Counted from the stretch's first letter, positions 19,963 through 28,972 are shown. The stretch: 64,000 bases of DNA from Allobosea sp. 67-29 (GCF_001898115.1 NZ_MKSQ01000008.1:223390-287389); one strand, 5' to 3'. The notes: a model not told the origin generated them from the sequence alone. Translations and numbers: made by a program.

Positions 19963-20589
19963 TCAGGCGATCAGCCGCGCGACCTCCCGCTGCAGAACCG
20001 GCACGAGCTCGGACTCGAACCAGGGATTGCGGCGCAGCCAGGCATTGTTGCGCCATGACGGGTGCGGCAGCGGCAACACGCGAGGCATGGCGGGGCGATC
20101 GAGCAAAGCGCGCCAGTCGGCGACGATTGCGGTGAGATCGCGGCCCTTCTGGTCACCGAGATGCCAGTCCTGGGCATAGCGCCCGATCGCCAGGACGAGC
20201 TCGATCTGCGGCATGGCCGCGAAGACGCGTGCGTGCCAGGTCGGCGCGCATTCGCGCCGCGGCGGCAGGTCGCCGCCCTTGGCGTCCTGGCCGGGAAAGC
20301 AGAAGCCCATCGGCACCACCGCGACACGCGCGGGATCGTAGAACACCGTCTCGTCGATGCCGAGCCAGCGCCGCAGCCGGACGCCCGACGGATCGGTGAA
20401 CGGCCGACCGCTGGCATGGACACGGGTGCCCGGCGCCTGGCCGGCGACGCACAGCCGCGCCGTCGCCGAGGCCTGGATGACGGGGCGGGGCTGGTGCGGC
20501 AGCGGCGGCAGGCGGCGCGGCGCATCGCGGCAGATCCGGCAGGCCCGCACCGCGTGCAGCATGGCCTCCAGGCCTTCGTCAGCGGTCAT
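19963..20589 (-). CDS. uracil-DNA glycosylase superfamily protein
   Basis: A 208-residue protein of the uracil-DNA glycosylase-like fold. GQAPGTRVHASGRPF near residues 51-65 corresponds to the GxxPG water-activating motif with Ala in the second variable place, and LPLPHPSWRNNAWL near the C-terminus is the HPS leucine-loop motif. An N-terminal CRIC resembles half of the Fe-S cysteine set of family 4 enzymes. Excision of uracil or another damaged base is the family role; activity is not certain. It overlaps the secreted paralogue gene by four bases and closes the GST operon. Confidence 0.85.
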   Translation of the reverse strand: MTADEGLEAMLHAVRACRICRDAPRRLPPLPHQPRPVIQASATARLCVAGQAPGTRVHASGRPFTDPSGVRLRRWLGIDETVFYDPARVAVVPMGFCFPGQDAKGGDLPPRRECAPTWHARVFAAMPQIELVLAIGRYAQDWHLGDQKGRDLTAIVADWRALLDRPAMPRVLPLPHPSWRNNAWLRRNPWFESELVPVLQREVARLIA

Positions 20590-21116
20590 CGCCCGCCATC
20601 TCGGCCCAGCGCGCCATCGCTCCGGCGGGCGCGGGCGCCATCCAGCGCCACCTTCGCCAACCGCGCGCGCGGAAGGGCCCGCGAAATCAGCCCGTCGCAG
20701 AACCAGTTCCCGGACTTGCGGCTGAAATCATGCGGGTCGCCGGGCTCGACACGGGCCAGCCCGTTGATCCGGCCGCTGGGGCGGCTGCGGATCACGTAGA
20801 GCGCTCCACTGGTCTCGATGGTGAAGCAATAGGTGCGGCGCTTGTCGGGCGGGCCGTAATAATAGCAGACGGCGTCCTCTGTCGTGGTCCAGCAGGCATC
20901 CGTGTTCGGGAGGTTGCGGTTGTGGCCGAGGGCCCGACCGTCGGGATGATGATATTCGCTGAACGGCAGGTTGGAGCCTGTGTAGCGCCCCGTGACGGTG
21001 TTCCCCTCGAAGGCTTGCCTGATCTGCGCGCCCGTCAGGCGCTCTGCCGCCCCGGCCGCGCCGGCGGCGAGCAGGGCAAGACCGGCGAGGATGCATCGGG
21101 CGGCGGACGGCTTCAT
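20586..21116 (-). CDS. secreted hypothetical protein, tandem paralogue A (176 aa)
   Basis: Signal peptide at residues 1-23 (cleavage after AGAAGA), then a compact domain with AFEGNTVTGRYT, DGRALGHN, PNTDACW, CYYYGPP and CDGLIS. The evenly spaced cysteines (DACW, AVCYYY, TYCFT, WFCDG) suggest two disulfides in the periplasm. The C-terminus carries an extra basic tail of about 25 residues (RARLAKVALDGARARR) not present in the neighbour. It overlaps both neighbours by four bases. The domain is unknown to me; it shares nearly every motif with the next gene. Confidence 0.78.
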   Translation of the reverse strand: MKPSAARCILAGLALLAAGAAGAAERLTGAQIRQAFEGNTVTGRYTGSNLPFSEYHHPDGRALGHNRNLPNTDACWTTTEDAVCYYYGPPDKRRTYCFTIETSGALYVIRSRPSGRINGLARVEPGDPHDFSRKSGNWFCDGLISRALPRARLAKVALDGARARRSDGALGRDGGR

Positions 21117-21580
21117 CGCCGCGCCAGCCGCCGGCTCATCGGCGCGGCCGGCACCTGCGAGATCAGGCCGTCGCAATACCAGGGCTTGCCGTTGTCCGTG
21201 TGGTTGCGCGGATTGCCGATCTCGACCTTGGCAAGCGCGTTGACCATGCCGTTGCCGCTGTTGCGCAGCACGTAGAGATCGCCGCTGACCTCGACGGTGA
21301 AGCAATGGACCGTGCGGTTCTCCGGCGGGCCATAATAATAGCAGACCTGGTCGCGCTTGGTGATCCAACAGGCATCGGTGTTGGGCTGCCAGCCATTGTG
21401 GCCGAGCGCGCGCCCGTCGGCGGCATGGTATTCGGTGAAGAAGCCGCCATTGGTGTAGCGGCCGGTCACGGTATTGCCCTCGAAGGCCCGCTGGATCTGC
21501 TCGCCATTGAGGCGTTCCGCGGCCTGGGCCTGAAGCGCCAGCCCGCACAGCATCGACAGGAGGAGTGCGAGGCCGCGCAT
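21113..21580 (-). CDS. secreted hypothetical protein, tandem paralogue B (155 aa)
   Basis: Signal peptide (MRGLALLLSMLCGLALQAQA), then the same cysteine-containing domain as its downstream neighbour: AFEGNTVTGRYT, DGRALGHNG, PNTDACW, CYYYGPPENR, LYVLRNSGNG, YCDGLIS. It starts within the stop codon of the GST gene (TGATG) and ends in an ATGA overlap with paralogue A, so the four genes are translationally linked. The tandem arrangement indicates local duplication followed by divergence. Periplasmic; function unknown. Confidence 0.78.
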   Translation of the reverse strand: MRGLALLLSMLCGLALQAQAAERLNGEQIQRAFEGNTVTGRYTNGGFFTEYHAADGRALGHNGWQPNTDACWITKRDQVCYYYGPPENRTVHCFTVEVSGDLYVLRNSGNGMVNALAKVEIGNPRNHTDNGKPWYCDGLISQVPAAPMSRRLARR

Positions 21581-22191
21581 CACGCCTTCCAGCTCGGGCG
21601 GGCCGAGATTTCGCCATGCCAACGGCGGATGTGCACGAAATCCTCCGGCAGCGGGATGCGCGACGGCTTCATGAAGTCGATTGCGATGCCGGCGGTAATA
21701 TCGGCCACGGTCAGGCTGTCGCCGCAGACGAAGGCATTGGCGGCCAGTTGCAGTTCCAGAACCCAGAGATGATCGTCGATCTGCTCGCGGTTGGCCTCGG
21801 CCCATTCCGGCACCTGGGCCTCGAGCTCCGCCATCGAGGGGTGGCTGTGGCGGAAGACGGACGCGACGCTGCCGAACAGGCCCAGCTCGATCCGGCGGTT
21901 CCACATCTCGATCAGCGCCTGCTCGCGAGCCTCCCGGCCGAAAAGCGGCGGATGCGGGTGCAGGCCCTCGACATAACGGCAGATCGCGATGGTCTCGGCC
22001 AGGGCAGTCCCGTCGTCGAGCTGGAGCACCGGCAACCGCTGCAACGGGTTGAGCCGGGTGAAGGCGGCGCTCTTGTGCTCCTTCTTCGCGATGTCGACCG
22101 GGACGAGCTCGGGCAGCGGCACGCCCTTCTCCGCAAAAAAGATGCGGACCCGGCGCGGATTCGGCGCGCGCCCGCCATCATAGAGCTTCAT
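21580..22191 (-). CDS. glutathione S-transferase
   Basis: A 203-residue cytosolic GST. The N-terminal thioredoxin-like domain has MKLYDGGRAPNPRRVRIFF, where the usual catalytic Ser/Cys position is followed by NPRRVR, then NPLQRLPVLQLDDG with the cis-proline and ETIAICRYVE, the glutathione-contacting segment. The helical domain contains DSLTVADITAGIAIDF, the N-capping box. It resembles the beta/theta-like bacterial class. It is the first gene of a four-gene operon with two secreted proteins and a glycosylase-like protein, an unusual combination. Confidence 0.9.
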   Translation of the reverse strand: MKLYDGGRAPNPRRVRIFFAEKGVPLPELVPVDIAKKEHKSAAFTRLNPLQRLPVLQLDDGTALAETIAICRYVEGLHPHPPLFGREAREQALIEMWNRRIELGLFGSVASVFRHSHPSMAELEAQVPEWAEANREQIDDHLWVLELQLAANAFVCGDSLTVADITAGIAIDFMKPSRIPLPEDFVHIRRWHGEISARPSWKA

Positions 22192-22302
22192 CCGACCCTC
22201 TCCGTCTCCGGCCGCACCGGATCACGGCCGGCACCGGACGGTCAACCGTATCCTCGTGGTTCTTGACGCCAGGATGGCCGCGCTCCGACCCGGGGCGCCG
22301 CC

Positions 22303-22854
22303 TCAGCGCGGATGGCCACGGCGCCAGGCCTCCGGCCGCTCGAAGCGCAGGGCCCAGAGCCCTCTGCCCGCCGCGCGCGCTTCAGCCTCCTCGCGGCGAT
22401 ACGCACCGTAGGACACGGCCTGCCCGGTCCGCACCATCGTCGCATTGATATCCTCGTCGCCCTGCCGGCACCGGGCAAGGCCGCGCCCGTAGCGGTCGGC
22501 CTTGCCGATTTCGCAGGTCGTGAGCCCCCGTGCCAGCAGCGCCTGCAGCGCCCGCCGCGCCTCCCGGCCGCAGGCGACGCTCCGGCCGGCCGCATCCATG
22601 CAAGACTGGCGGTATTCCGGGGCATCCAGTCCTTCGAGCCGCAACTCCTCGCCGAGCAGGCGGATGGAATCGCCGTCGATCGCCCTGGCCGGGCCGATCA
22701 GCTCCCGGGCGGGGCCGAGGCGATATTGCAGGATCGCTCCAGCCAGCGCGAGGAAACCGAGGATTCCGAGCGCAACGACGAGGTCGGTGAAGCGGCCGAC
22801 GCGGCGCCAACCGAAGGGACCAAAGGGAGACCGACCGAATCCGAGACGCGTCAT
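22303..22854 (-). CDS. membrane-anchored thermonuclease-family protein (SNase-like)
   Basis: A 183-residue protein with one hydrophobic segment (about residues 25-43) and a C-terminal staphylococcal nuclease-like domain. The catalytic pattern is visible: AIDGDSIRL, LRLEGLDAPEYRQ with the first arginine and the Glu, and DRYGRGLARC with the second arginine. It would face the periplasm and cleave nucleic acid with calcium, as the family does. Two cysteine pairs may form disulfides. Start is the first ATG giving the membrane segment (22854). Convergent neighbours leave it monocistronic. Confidence 0.82.
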   Translation of the reverse strand: MTRLGFGRSPFGPFGWRRVGRFTDLVVALGILGFLALAGAILQYRLGPARELIGPARAIDGDSIRLLGEELRLEGLDAPEYRQSCMDAAGRSVACGREARRALQALLARGLTTCEIGKADRYGRGLARCRQGDEDINATMVRTGQAVSYGAYRREEAEARAAGRGLWALRFERPEAWRRGHPR

Positions 22855-22939
22855 CAGGAAGAGCTTAACGATTTGGTGTCCATGATGGCGAGCCGGCCGC
22901 GCAGCCTGTGCGGCCGAACGAGGATGCGTACGCTCTATC

Positions 22940-24457
22940 ATGGCGGAAGTGACGGCCGAACAGGTGCAGCGCGGGCGCGGGCCGGACCCGGCCGCCGTCG
23001 CGCGCCGCAAGCTGCTCACCCGCGAGGTGAAGACGGTGCGCGAGCGGCTCACCTCCTCCACCGGCCTCGAACGCGCCTTCGACAACGAGCTGTTGCGCAG
23101 CTTCGCCCAATACCGGGTCTCCGGCTCCGTCGGCACCATGGTGCTCGCGCTCGGCATCGCGGCAGCAGCCTGCCTTTGGCTGCCGGTCTATCTCGCCGCC
23201 GTCTGGAGCGGCTCGGTCCTGGCGAGCTCCCTCGTCATCGTCGCCCTGTCGCGCCGCTACCTCCACAAGCGACCGGAGGATATCCGGCCGATGCAATGGC
23301 GGCGCCTGTTCACGCTCGGGGAAGGACTGCACGGCCTGTGCTGGGCTTCGATCCTGTTCCTCTTTGCGCATGTCGATGCGCCGGGCGCCAAGGTCTTCGT
23401 CACGACCGCATTGCTGATCGTCAGCGCCCTGACGGTGATGCTGTCCGCCTCGATCCCGATCGCGGTCTATGCCGGCCTGAGCCCGATCATCCTCGGCATC
23501 ATGCTGTTCTTCTGGGACAAGCGCGACATCGACAGCGTCACCATGGCGCTGATGGCGGCCTCGGCACAGCTCTTCTTCATTTTTCTGGCCAACCGGCTCT
23601 ATGCCAGCTCGGTCGCGACGATCGGCTTCAGGGCCGAGAAGGACGCGCTGATCGCCGAGCTCGAAACCGCCAATGCCAATTCCGACGAGGCGCGGCGCAA
23701 GGCCGAGGAGGCGAACCTCGCCAAGTCCCGCTTCCTGGCAACGATGAGCCACGAGCTGCGCACCCCGCTCAACGCCATTCTCGGCTTCTCGGAGGTGATG
23801 AAGAACGAGATCTTCGGTGCGCATGCCAATGCCGCCTACAAGGAATATTCGGCCGACATCCACGGCTCGGGCCAGCATCTGCTCAACCTGATCAACGAGA
23901 TTCTCGACCTCTCGCGCATCGAGGCCGGCAAATACGAGCTGAACGAGGAGGCGATCTCGCTGACGGCCGTGGTCGACGATTGCCGGCACATGCTGGCGAT
24001 GCGCGCCAAGGCGAAGGGCCAGACGATCCGCGAATTGGCGGAGCCGGAGCTGCCACGCGTCTGGGCCGATGAGCGCGCCATCCGCCAGGTCGTGCTCAAC
24101 GTGCTGTCGAACGCGATCAAGTTCACGCCGCAGGGCGGCGAGATCACGATCAAGGTCGGCTGGACGGCGGCCGGCGGCCAGTATGTCACGGTCACCGACA
24201 CCGGCCCCGGCATCCCCGAGAACGAGATCCCGATCGTGATGCAGAGCTTCGGGCGCGGCTCGCTGGCGATCAAGACGGCCGAGCAGGGCTCGGGCCTCGG
24301 CCTACCGATCGTCAAGGGGCTGGTCGAGCTGCATGGCGGCGGCTTCCATCTCAAGTCGAAGCCGCGCGCCGGCACGGAAGTCACGATCACCCTGCCGGCC
24401 GAGCGGGTGATGGATGCCCTCCCGGCCCTGCCGGAGCCGCGCGTGCGGGCCGCCTGA
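22940..24457 (+). CDS. membrane sensor histidine kinase
   Basis: A 505-residue kinase. The N-terminal third has about six membrane helices (residues 65-230) without a large periplasmic loop, then a short coiled coil (ETANANSDEARRKAEEANLAKS) and the HisKA domain with MSHELRTPLNAILGF. The ATPase domain keeps the N box (NVLSNAIKFTPQ), G1 (DTGPGIP) and G2 (GSGLGL). There is no receiver domain and no response regulator next door, so it is an orphan. The catalytic core resembles the PleC/DivJ/PdhS cell-cycle kinases of alphaproteobacteria, but this alone does not establish a role. Confidence 0.9.
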   Translation: MAEVTAEQVQRGRGPDPAAVARRKLLTREVKTVRERLTSSTGLERAFDNELLRSFAQYRVSGSVGTMVLALGIAAAACLWLPVYLAAVWSGSVLASSLVIVALSRRYLHKRPEDIRPMQWRRLFTLGEGLHGLCWASILFLFAHVDAPGAKVFVTTALLIVSALTVMLSASIPIAVYAGLSPIILGIMLFFWDKRDIDSVTMALMAASAQLFFIFLANRLYASSVATIGFRAEKDALIAELETANANSDEARRKAEEANLAKSRFLATMSHELRTPLNAILGFSEVMKNEIFGAHANAAYKEYSADIHGSGQHLLNLINEILDLSRIEAGKYELNEEAISLTAVVDDCRHMLAMRAKAKGQTIRELAEPELPRVWADERAIRQVVLNVLSNAIKFTPQGGEITIKVGWTAAGGQYVTVTDTGPGIPENEIPIVMQSFGRGSLAIKTAEQGSGLGLPIVKGLVELHGGGFHLKSKPRAGTEVTITLPAERVMDALPALPEPRVRAA

Positions 24458-24559
24458 ACACCATCATTACGCCGCCATCGGCCAGCACAGATCGTCCCGG
24501 CGCGCCGCAATGCGCTCCCGCCTCCTTCTGCCCCCGCCGAACACTGGAAGCATCGGATC

Positions 24560-25678
24560 ATGAACGGAAAAACCCGCGTCGCGGTGCTCTATGGCGGCAA
24601 GTCCGGCGAGCATGAAGTCTCGCTCAAGTCGGGCGCCTCGGTCGTGCGCCATCTCGACCGAGAGCGCTTCGAGCTGATCCCGATCAGCATCGACAAGCAG
24701 GGCCGCTGGCAGCAGCAGGACCCGAAGCGCCTCGCAGAATGGAACGCCGAGAGCCTGCCGATCCATGCCGACGCCCCGGCCATCCGCCTCGCCGCCGACG
24801 ATGCCGGTCGGCTCGAGGCCATCGGGCTAGACGGCAGCTCGGCCGGTCACGGCATCGACGTGGTGTTTCCGGTGATCCATGGCCCGCTCTGCGAGGATGG
24901 CGCCGTCCAGGGTCTGCTGGAGCTGAGCGGGGCGGCCTATGTCGGCTCGGGCGTGCTCGCCTCCGCCGTCGGCATGCACAAGGACATCGCCAAGCGCCTC
25001 GCCGCGCTCGCGGGCCTGCCGGTCGCGCCCTATGTGATGGCGAGCAAGCGCGAATTCGCCCGCGATCCTGTGGCCGTGGCTGCGGCGGCGCAAGCGAAGC
25101 TGACGCTGCCCGTCTTCATCAAGCCCTGCAACATGGGCTCCAGCGTCGGCGTCCATAAGGTCAAGCGCTGGGAGGATCTCGACGCCGCCCTCGCCGATGC
25201 CTTCCGCTATGATACGCGCGTGCTGATCGAGCAGGGCATCGACGCCCGCGAGATCGAGGTCGCGGTGCTCGACGGCGACCCGCCCTTCGTCAGCCTGGCG
25301 AGCGAGCTCAACGCCGATCCCAAGCATGAATTCTACTCCTACGAGGCGAAATACATCGACCAGGACGGCGCGACAGTCGACCTGCCGGCGAAGCTGGAAC
25401 CGGGGCAGATGGAGCGGGTCCGCGAGCTGGCGAAGACGGCCTTTCTCGCGCTGGAATGCAGCGGGCTTGCCCGCGTCGACTTCTTCCTCGACCGGAAGAG
25501 CGGCGAGTTCTACTTCAACGAGATCAACACCCTACCCGGCTTCACCGCCATCAGCATGTACCCGAAGATGATGGAGGCTTCGGGCATGGCCTATCGCGAC
25601 CTGATCACCCGGCTGGTCGAGCTTGCGCTCGAGCGCCATGCCGAGCGCGCGGCGCTGAAGACCGACTACGACGGCTGA
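24560..25678 (+). CDS. ddl: D-alanine--D-alanine ligase
   Basis: A 372-residue ATP-grasp enzyme that makes the D-Ala-D-Ala dipeptide of peptidoglycan. Motifs in order: YGGKSGEHEVSLKSG near the N-terminus, FPVIHGPLCEDGAVQGLLEL, IKPCNMGSSVGVHKV for ATP binding, and FNEINTLPGFTAISMYPKM with the metal ligands and substrate-binding serine. Length matches the longer DdlA type. It is outside the mur/fts division cluster, so this is likely a stand-alone ligase. A GNAT gene follows 30 bases downstream. Confidence 0.95.
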   Translation: MNGKTRVAVLYGGKSGEHEVSLKSGASVVRHLDRERFELIPISIDKQGRWQQQDPKRLAEWNAESLPIHADAPAIRLAADDAGRLEAIGLDGSSAGHGIDVVFPVIHGPLCEDGAVQGLLELSGAAYVGSGVLASAVGMHKDIAKRLAALAGLPVAPYVMASKREFARDPVAVAAAAQAKLTLPVFIKPCNMGSSVGVHKVKRWEDLDAALADAFRYDTRVLIEQGIDAREIEVAVLDGDPPFVSLASELNADPKHEFYSYEAKYIDQDGATVDLPAKLEPGQMERVRELAKTAFLALECSGLARVDFFLDRKSGEFYFNEINTLPGFTAISMYPKMMEASGMAYRDLITRLVELALERHAERAALKTDYDG

Positions 25679-25708
25679 CCCGATGCGGCCCAGCGCAGCG
25701 GCCAGCCC

Positions 25709-26215
25709 ATGACGATCGCAACCCGGCGCCTTCTGCTGGACCACGCGAAGCTGGCGGACGTCCCGCGCCTGTTCGCGTTCCTCGGCGACGCGGACGCGAT
25801 GCGCCACACGCACGTCGTGCGCTCGCTGAAGGATTGCCGCCGCCGCGTCGCGGTCCATGAATGGTGCCGCCGCCGGGACGGCTGCGCGCCCTGGGTCATC
25901 CGTACCAAAGCGGAGCACCGGATCATCGGCTGGGGCGGCCTGTTCGACGACCCCTTCGACCCAGGCTGGGGCATCGAGCTCGGCTACTGGTTCGACCGAG
26001 CGAGCTGGGGCCAGGGCTATGCCTCCGAGCTGGCCGCCGCGGCCGTCACCTTCGCGGACGAGCAGCTTGGGCTGCCGCAGTTGCGGGCGTTCGCACGGCC
26101 GGACAACGCTGCGTCCCGGCGCGTGCTCGAGAAGGCCGGCTTCACGCAGGAGCGTTACGTTCCCGAGCTTGAGCGCTGGCTTTTCGCACGCCCGAAATCC
26201 GGGAGTGCCAGCTAG
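25709..26215 (+). CDS. GNAT acetyltransferase
   Basis: A 168-residue RimJ/RimL-type N-acetyltransferase. TIATRRLLLDHAKLADVP forms the first strand and helix, RASWGQGYASELAAAAV is the acetyl-CoA pyrophosphate loop, and NAASRRVLEKAGF is the conserved C-terminal motif. It follows ddl by 30 bases on the same strand and may be co-transcribed. The last codons touch the first arm of the intergenic repeat that begins at 26211. Confidence 0.87.
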   Translation: MTIATRRLLLDHAKLADVPRLFAFLGDADAMRHTHVVRSLKDCRRRVAVHEWCRRRDGCAPWVIRTKAEHRIIGWGGLFDDPFDPGWGIELGYWFDRASWGQGYASELAAAAVTFADEQLGLPQLRAFARPDNAASRRVLEKAGFTQERYVPELERWLFARPKSGSAS

Positions 26216-26317
26216 AGTATCGGACTGAATATCTTATTCGGCCCGATACTCTAGCTCTTTGATTTTGCGTCGGCTTTTTTCGAAAGCCGCGTTCCACTTT
26301 TCGGGCCGACGCTCTAA
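26211..26317. repeat. rhizobial-type palindromic intergenic repeat (RIME/REP-like)
   Basis: Two palindromic modules lie side by side. The first has perfect 13-base arms GCTAGAGTATCGG (26211-26223) and CCGATACTCTAGC (26243-26255). The second runs from about 26268 to 26314: GCGTCGGCTTTTTTCGAAAGCC pairs imperfectly with the later TTTTCGGGCCGACGC, and on the minus strand contains CCGAAAAGTGGAACGCGGCTTT. That string closely resembles the repeat family scattered through Rhizobiales genomes (CCGAAAAGTGG-AACCGG-TTTTCGG type). It overlaps the stop codons of both convergent flanking genes and may act as a bidirectional terminator. Confidence 0.72.
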
Positions 26318-27333
26318 TCCTTTCGGGCCACCTGCGCCTGCTCAAAAGTCGCCATGCCGGAATGGATGGCGGCCGCGGCCTTGACGAGGCCTGCTGCCAG
26401 CGCGGCGCCCGAACCCTCGCCGAGGCGCATGTCAAGCGCCAGCAGCGGCACCTTGCCGAGCCGGGCCAGCACTTCGGCATGGGCGCCCTCGGCCGAGAGG
26501 TGGCCAGCCAGGCAGTGATCGATCGCGGAAGGCTCGATGGCGTGCAGGATCGCGGCGGCAGCGGTGACGACATAGCCGTCGAGGATCACCGGGATACGCT
26601 GAGAACGCGCGGCGATGATCGCCCCGCAGATCGCCGCGATCTCGCGCCCGCCGAGGCGGCGCAGCACTTCGAGCGGGTCCTTGAGATGGGCGCGGTGCAG
26701 GGCCAGGCCCTTCTCCACGGCCGCGACCTTGCGTTTCAGTCCCTCATCGTCGATGCCAGTACCGCGCCCGCACCAGCGGGCCGCGTCACCGCCATAGAGC
26801 GCGGCGTAGATCGCTGCGGCCGACGTGGTATTGCCGATGCCCATCTCTCCGAGGCAGAGCAGGTCGGCGCCGCCAGCCAGCGCCTCCATGCCGAAGGCCA
26901 TGGTCGCGACGCAGGCGCGCTCGTCGAGCGCATCGCCTTGCGTGAAGTCGCCGGTCGGCAAGTCGAGCGCCAGGTCGAAAACCTTGAAGCCGAGGTCGAA
27001 GGCAGCGCAGATCTGGTTGATGGCTGCACCGCCAGCCGCGAAATTCTCGAGCATCTGGCGGGTCACGGTCTGGGGATAGGCCGAGACGCCTTGCGCCACC
27101 ACGCCATGATTGCCGGCGAAGACGCAGACCAGCGGACGGTTCACCGCCGGCGGCGCCTTGCCCTGCCAGGCCGCAAGCCATTCGGCGATCTCTTCCATCC
27201 GGCCGAGGCTGCCGGCCGGCTTGGTGAGATTGGCATCCCGGGCGCGCACAGCGTTCGCGGCCGCCATGTCGGGGCCGGGCATCGCGGCGATGAGCTCGCG
27301 GATATCGTCGAAGGGCAAACCGGAAGCGGCCAT
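26314..27333 (-). CDS. cobT: nicotinate-nucleotide--dimethylbenzimidazole phosphoribosyltransferase
   Basis: A 339-residue enzyme of the usual CobT length that activates the lower ligand of cobalamin as alpha-ribazole phosphate. Typical blocks are ANLTKPAGSLGRME, CVFAGNHGV, GEMGIGNTTSAAAIYAAL and LDMRLGEGSGAAL, the last with the catalytic glutamate. I place the start at ATG 27333; the frame remains open upstream to 27531, and ATG 27375 is an alternative. It is divergent from cobS, the next step of the pathway. The TAG stop lies inside the intergenic repeat. Confidence 0.94.
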   Translation of the reverse strand: MAASGLPFDDIRELIAAMPGPDMAAANAVRARDANLTKPAGSLGRMEEIAEWLAAWQGKAPPAVNRPLVCVFAGNHGVVAQGVSAYPQTVTRQMLENFAAGGAAINQICAAFDLGFKVFDLALDLPTGDFTQGDALDERACVATMAFGMEALAGGADLLCLGEMGIGNTTSAAAIYAALYGGDAARWCGRGTGIDDEGLKRKVAAVEKGLALHRAHLKDPLEVLRRLGGREIAAICGAIIAARSQRIPVILDGYVVTAAAAILHAIEPSAIDHCLAGHLSAEGAHAEVLARLGKVPLLALDMRLGEGSGAALAAGLVKAAAAIHSGMATFEQAQVARKD

Positions 27334-27445
27334 GGTCAAGTCCGTCCACAAGAGCGGCGCCAGGCGCGGCGCCATGGCGGCAAGGTTGGCGTTGCTGCTA
27401 TAGGCTCGGCCGGCAGAAGACAATCGACGGGAGCGCGAAGCCGGC

Positions 27446-28300
27446 ATGGCGGAAGCCGACACCAGTACGGAACCGACGGCTGACGAAGGCTCCGCCTGGC
27501 CGGGCTGGGCGATCGCGACCGCGATCTGCATCCGCTTCTATTCGCGCCTGCCTGTGCCCCCGCTGCGCGGCGAAGGCGATCTGCACGGCGTCCCCGACTT
27601 CAGGCTCGTGCCGCGCGCCCTGCCGTTCGCGGGGCTGGTCATCGCGCTGCCTGCCGCGGCCGTCGCGCTCGCGGCCGGCCTGGCGGGCTTGAGCGGACTG
27701 GTCACCGGCACCCTCGTGCTGACGGCGCTTGCTCTGAGCACCGGGGCCTTCCACGAGGACGGGCTTGCCGACACCGCCGACGGGCTCTTCGGCGGGCCTT
27801 CGCCCGAGCGGCGGCTGGAGATCATGAAGGACAGCCGCATCGGCTCCTATGGCGCGATGGCGCTGGGGCTCTCGCTGCTGCTGCGCGCCGGCCTGATCGC
27901 GATGATCCTCGATCGGGCTGGCCCTTTGGGAGCGGCAGGCGCGGTGCTCGCCGCCGCGCCTTGGTCGCGCGCCGAAGGCCTGTTCCTGCTCGCGACGCAA
28001 CCGCCGGCCCGCAGCGTCGGCGCCGCTGCCGCCGTCGGCCGGCCCAGCCTCGCAACGGCCCGGATCGCGCTGGGCCTCAGCCTGATCCTCGCGGCCGGGC
28101 TCTGCCTTGCCGCTCATCTACCCCTGCCCGGCCTGCTGCTCGGCTTCGCTCTGGCCCACGCGGCCGCCGCGGTGCTGGCGCGGCTGGCACAGCGGCTGAT
28201 CGGCGGGCAAACCGGCGACATCCTCGGCGCGGCGCAGCAACTCGGCGAAATCGCGATCTATCTCGGCTTAGCCCTCTCCTTGGGATGGGTGGGGCGGTGA
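27446..28300 (+). CDS. cobS: adenosylcobinamide-GDP ribazoletransferase (cobalamin synthase)
   Basis: A 284-residue integral membrane enzyme that joins adenosylcobinamide-GDP with alpha-ribazole. The acidic signature [18 protein letters not shown] is intact, preceded by FYSRLPVP near residue 32 and followed by [15 protein letters not shown]. Six to seven hydrophobic segments fill the rest. It is transcribed divergently from cobT with about 110 bases between starts, and a DUF1289 gene overlaps its 3' end. Confidence 0.95.
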   Translation: MAEADTSTEPTADEGSAWPGWAIATAICIRFYSRLPVPPLRGEGDLHGVPDFRLVPRALPFAGLVIALPAAAVALAAGLAGLSGLVTGTLVLTALALSTGAFHEDGLADTADGLFGGPSPERRLEIMKDSRIGSYGAMALGLSLLLRAGLIAMILDRAGPLGAAGAVLAAAPWSRAEGLFLLATQPPARSVGAAAAVGRPSLATARIALGLSLILAAGLCLAAHLPLPGLLLGFALAHAAAAVLARLAQRLIGGQTGDILGAAQQLGEIAIYLGLALSLGWVGR

Positions 28301-28473
28301 GCGCCGCCTCCTCCCCCTGCATCAAGGTTTGCATCATCGACCCGCAGACCAAGCTGTGCGAAGGCTGCGGCCGCACGCTCGCCGAAATCGCGCAATGGGC
28401 TCGACTGAGCGAGACCGAGCGGCTGACGATCATGGCCCGATTACCGGAGCGGTTGCGCCAGCCGAAACCCTAG
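28285..28473 (+). CDS. DUF1289 domain protein
   Basis: A 62-residue protein with the family cysteine pattern [22 protein letters not shown] followed by [13 protein letters not shown]. The four cysteines suggest a small metal or Fe-S site. Both ATG 28285 and GTG 28297 are possible; the latter would give a four-base GTGA overlap with the cobS stop, usual for translational coupling. DUF1289 proteins are common in proteobacteria and their role is unknown. Confidence 0.88.
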   Translation: MGGAVSAASSPCIKVCIIDPQTKLCEGCGRTLAEIAQWARLSETERLTIMARLPERLRQPKP

Positions 28474-28495
28474 AATGTCTGCGGCGGCTTCGGCC

Positions 28496-28972
28496 CTATT
28501 TGCCCTCGGCAGCCGCTTCCAGCGCTGGGCCCGTGAGCCGGTAGAACACCTTCTTCGTCTGAGCGACGGCGCCGAGGCTTTCATAGAAGCGCAGCAGGGC
28601 CGGATCGTCGGCGTCAGCCGTCCAGTCGAGGCGCCTGTGGCCGCGCTCCACCGCCAGTCTGGCCAGCGCGGTCATCAGCGCACGGCCGAGCCCTTTACCG
28701 CGCGCGGCGTCTGCGACGTAGATCTCCTTCAGGAAAAAGCCGGTCTTCAGCCCCGGTCCCGGGTAGAGATTGCAGGCCGAGGCGAAGCCCAGAAGCGCCT
28801 TGCCCTCGACCGCGACGAGGATTTCGACCCCGGCCGGAAGATCGGCGAGCCCGGCGCGGATTTCCGCGAGCGGCGGGCGCGGCACGGCGTAGTGCCCCTG
28901 CATCTCGACCATCAGCGCGGCGAGCGCGGCGTGATCGGCCGGCTGCAACAGGCGGATCGCGACCTCGTTCAT
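28496..28972 (-). CDS. GNAT acetyltransferase
   Basis: A 158-residue N-acetyltransferase. MNEVAIRLLQPADHAAL starts the fold, VADAARGKGLGRALM is the acetyl-CoA binding motif, and LDWTADADDPALLRFYESLGA is the C-terminal motif, the arrangement of PA4866/spermidine-acetyltransferase-like proteins. The pattern F-x-K-E-I-Y-V before the binding loop is typical of diamine acetyltransferases, so an amine substrate is plausible. Downstream of a TauE gene on the same strand with a 19-base gap. Confidence 0.86.
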   Translation of the reverse strand: MNEVAIRLLQPADHAALAALMVEMQGHYAVPRPPLAEIRAGLADLPAGVEILVAVEGKALLGFASACNLYPGPGLKTGFFLKEIYVADAARGKGLGRALMTALARLAVERGHRRLDWTADADDPALLRFYESLGAVAQTKKVFYRLTGPALEAAAEGK

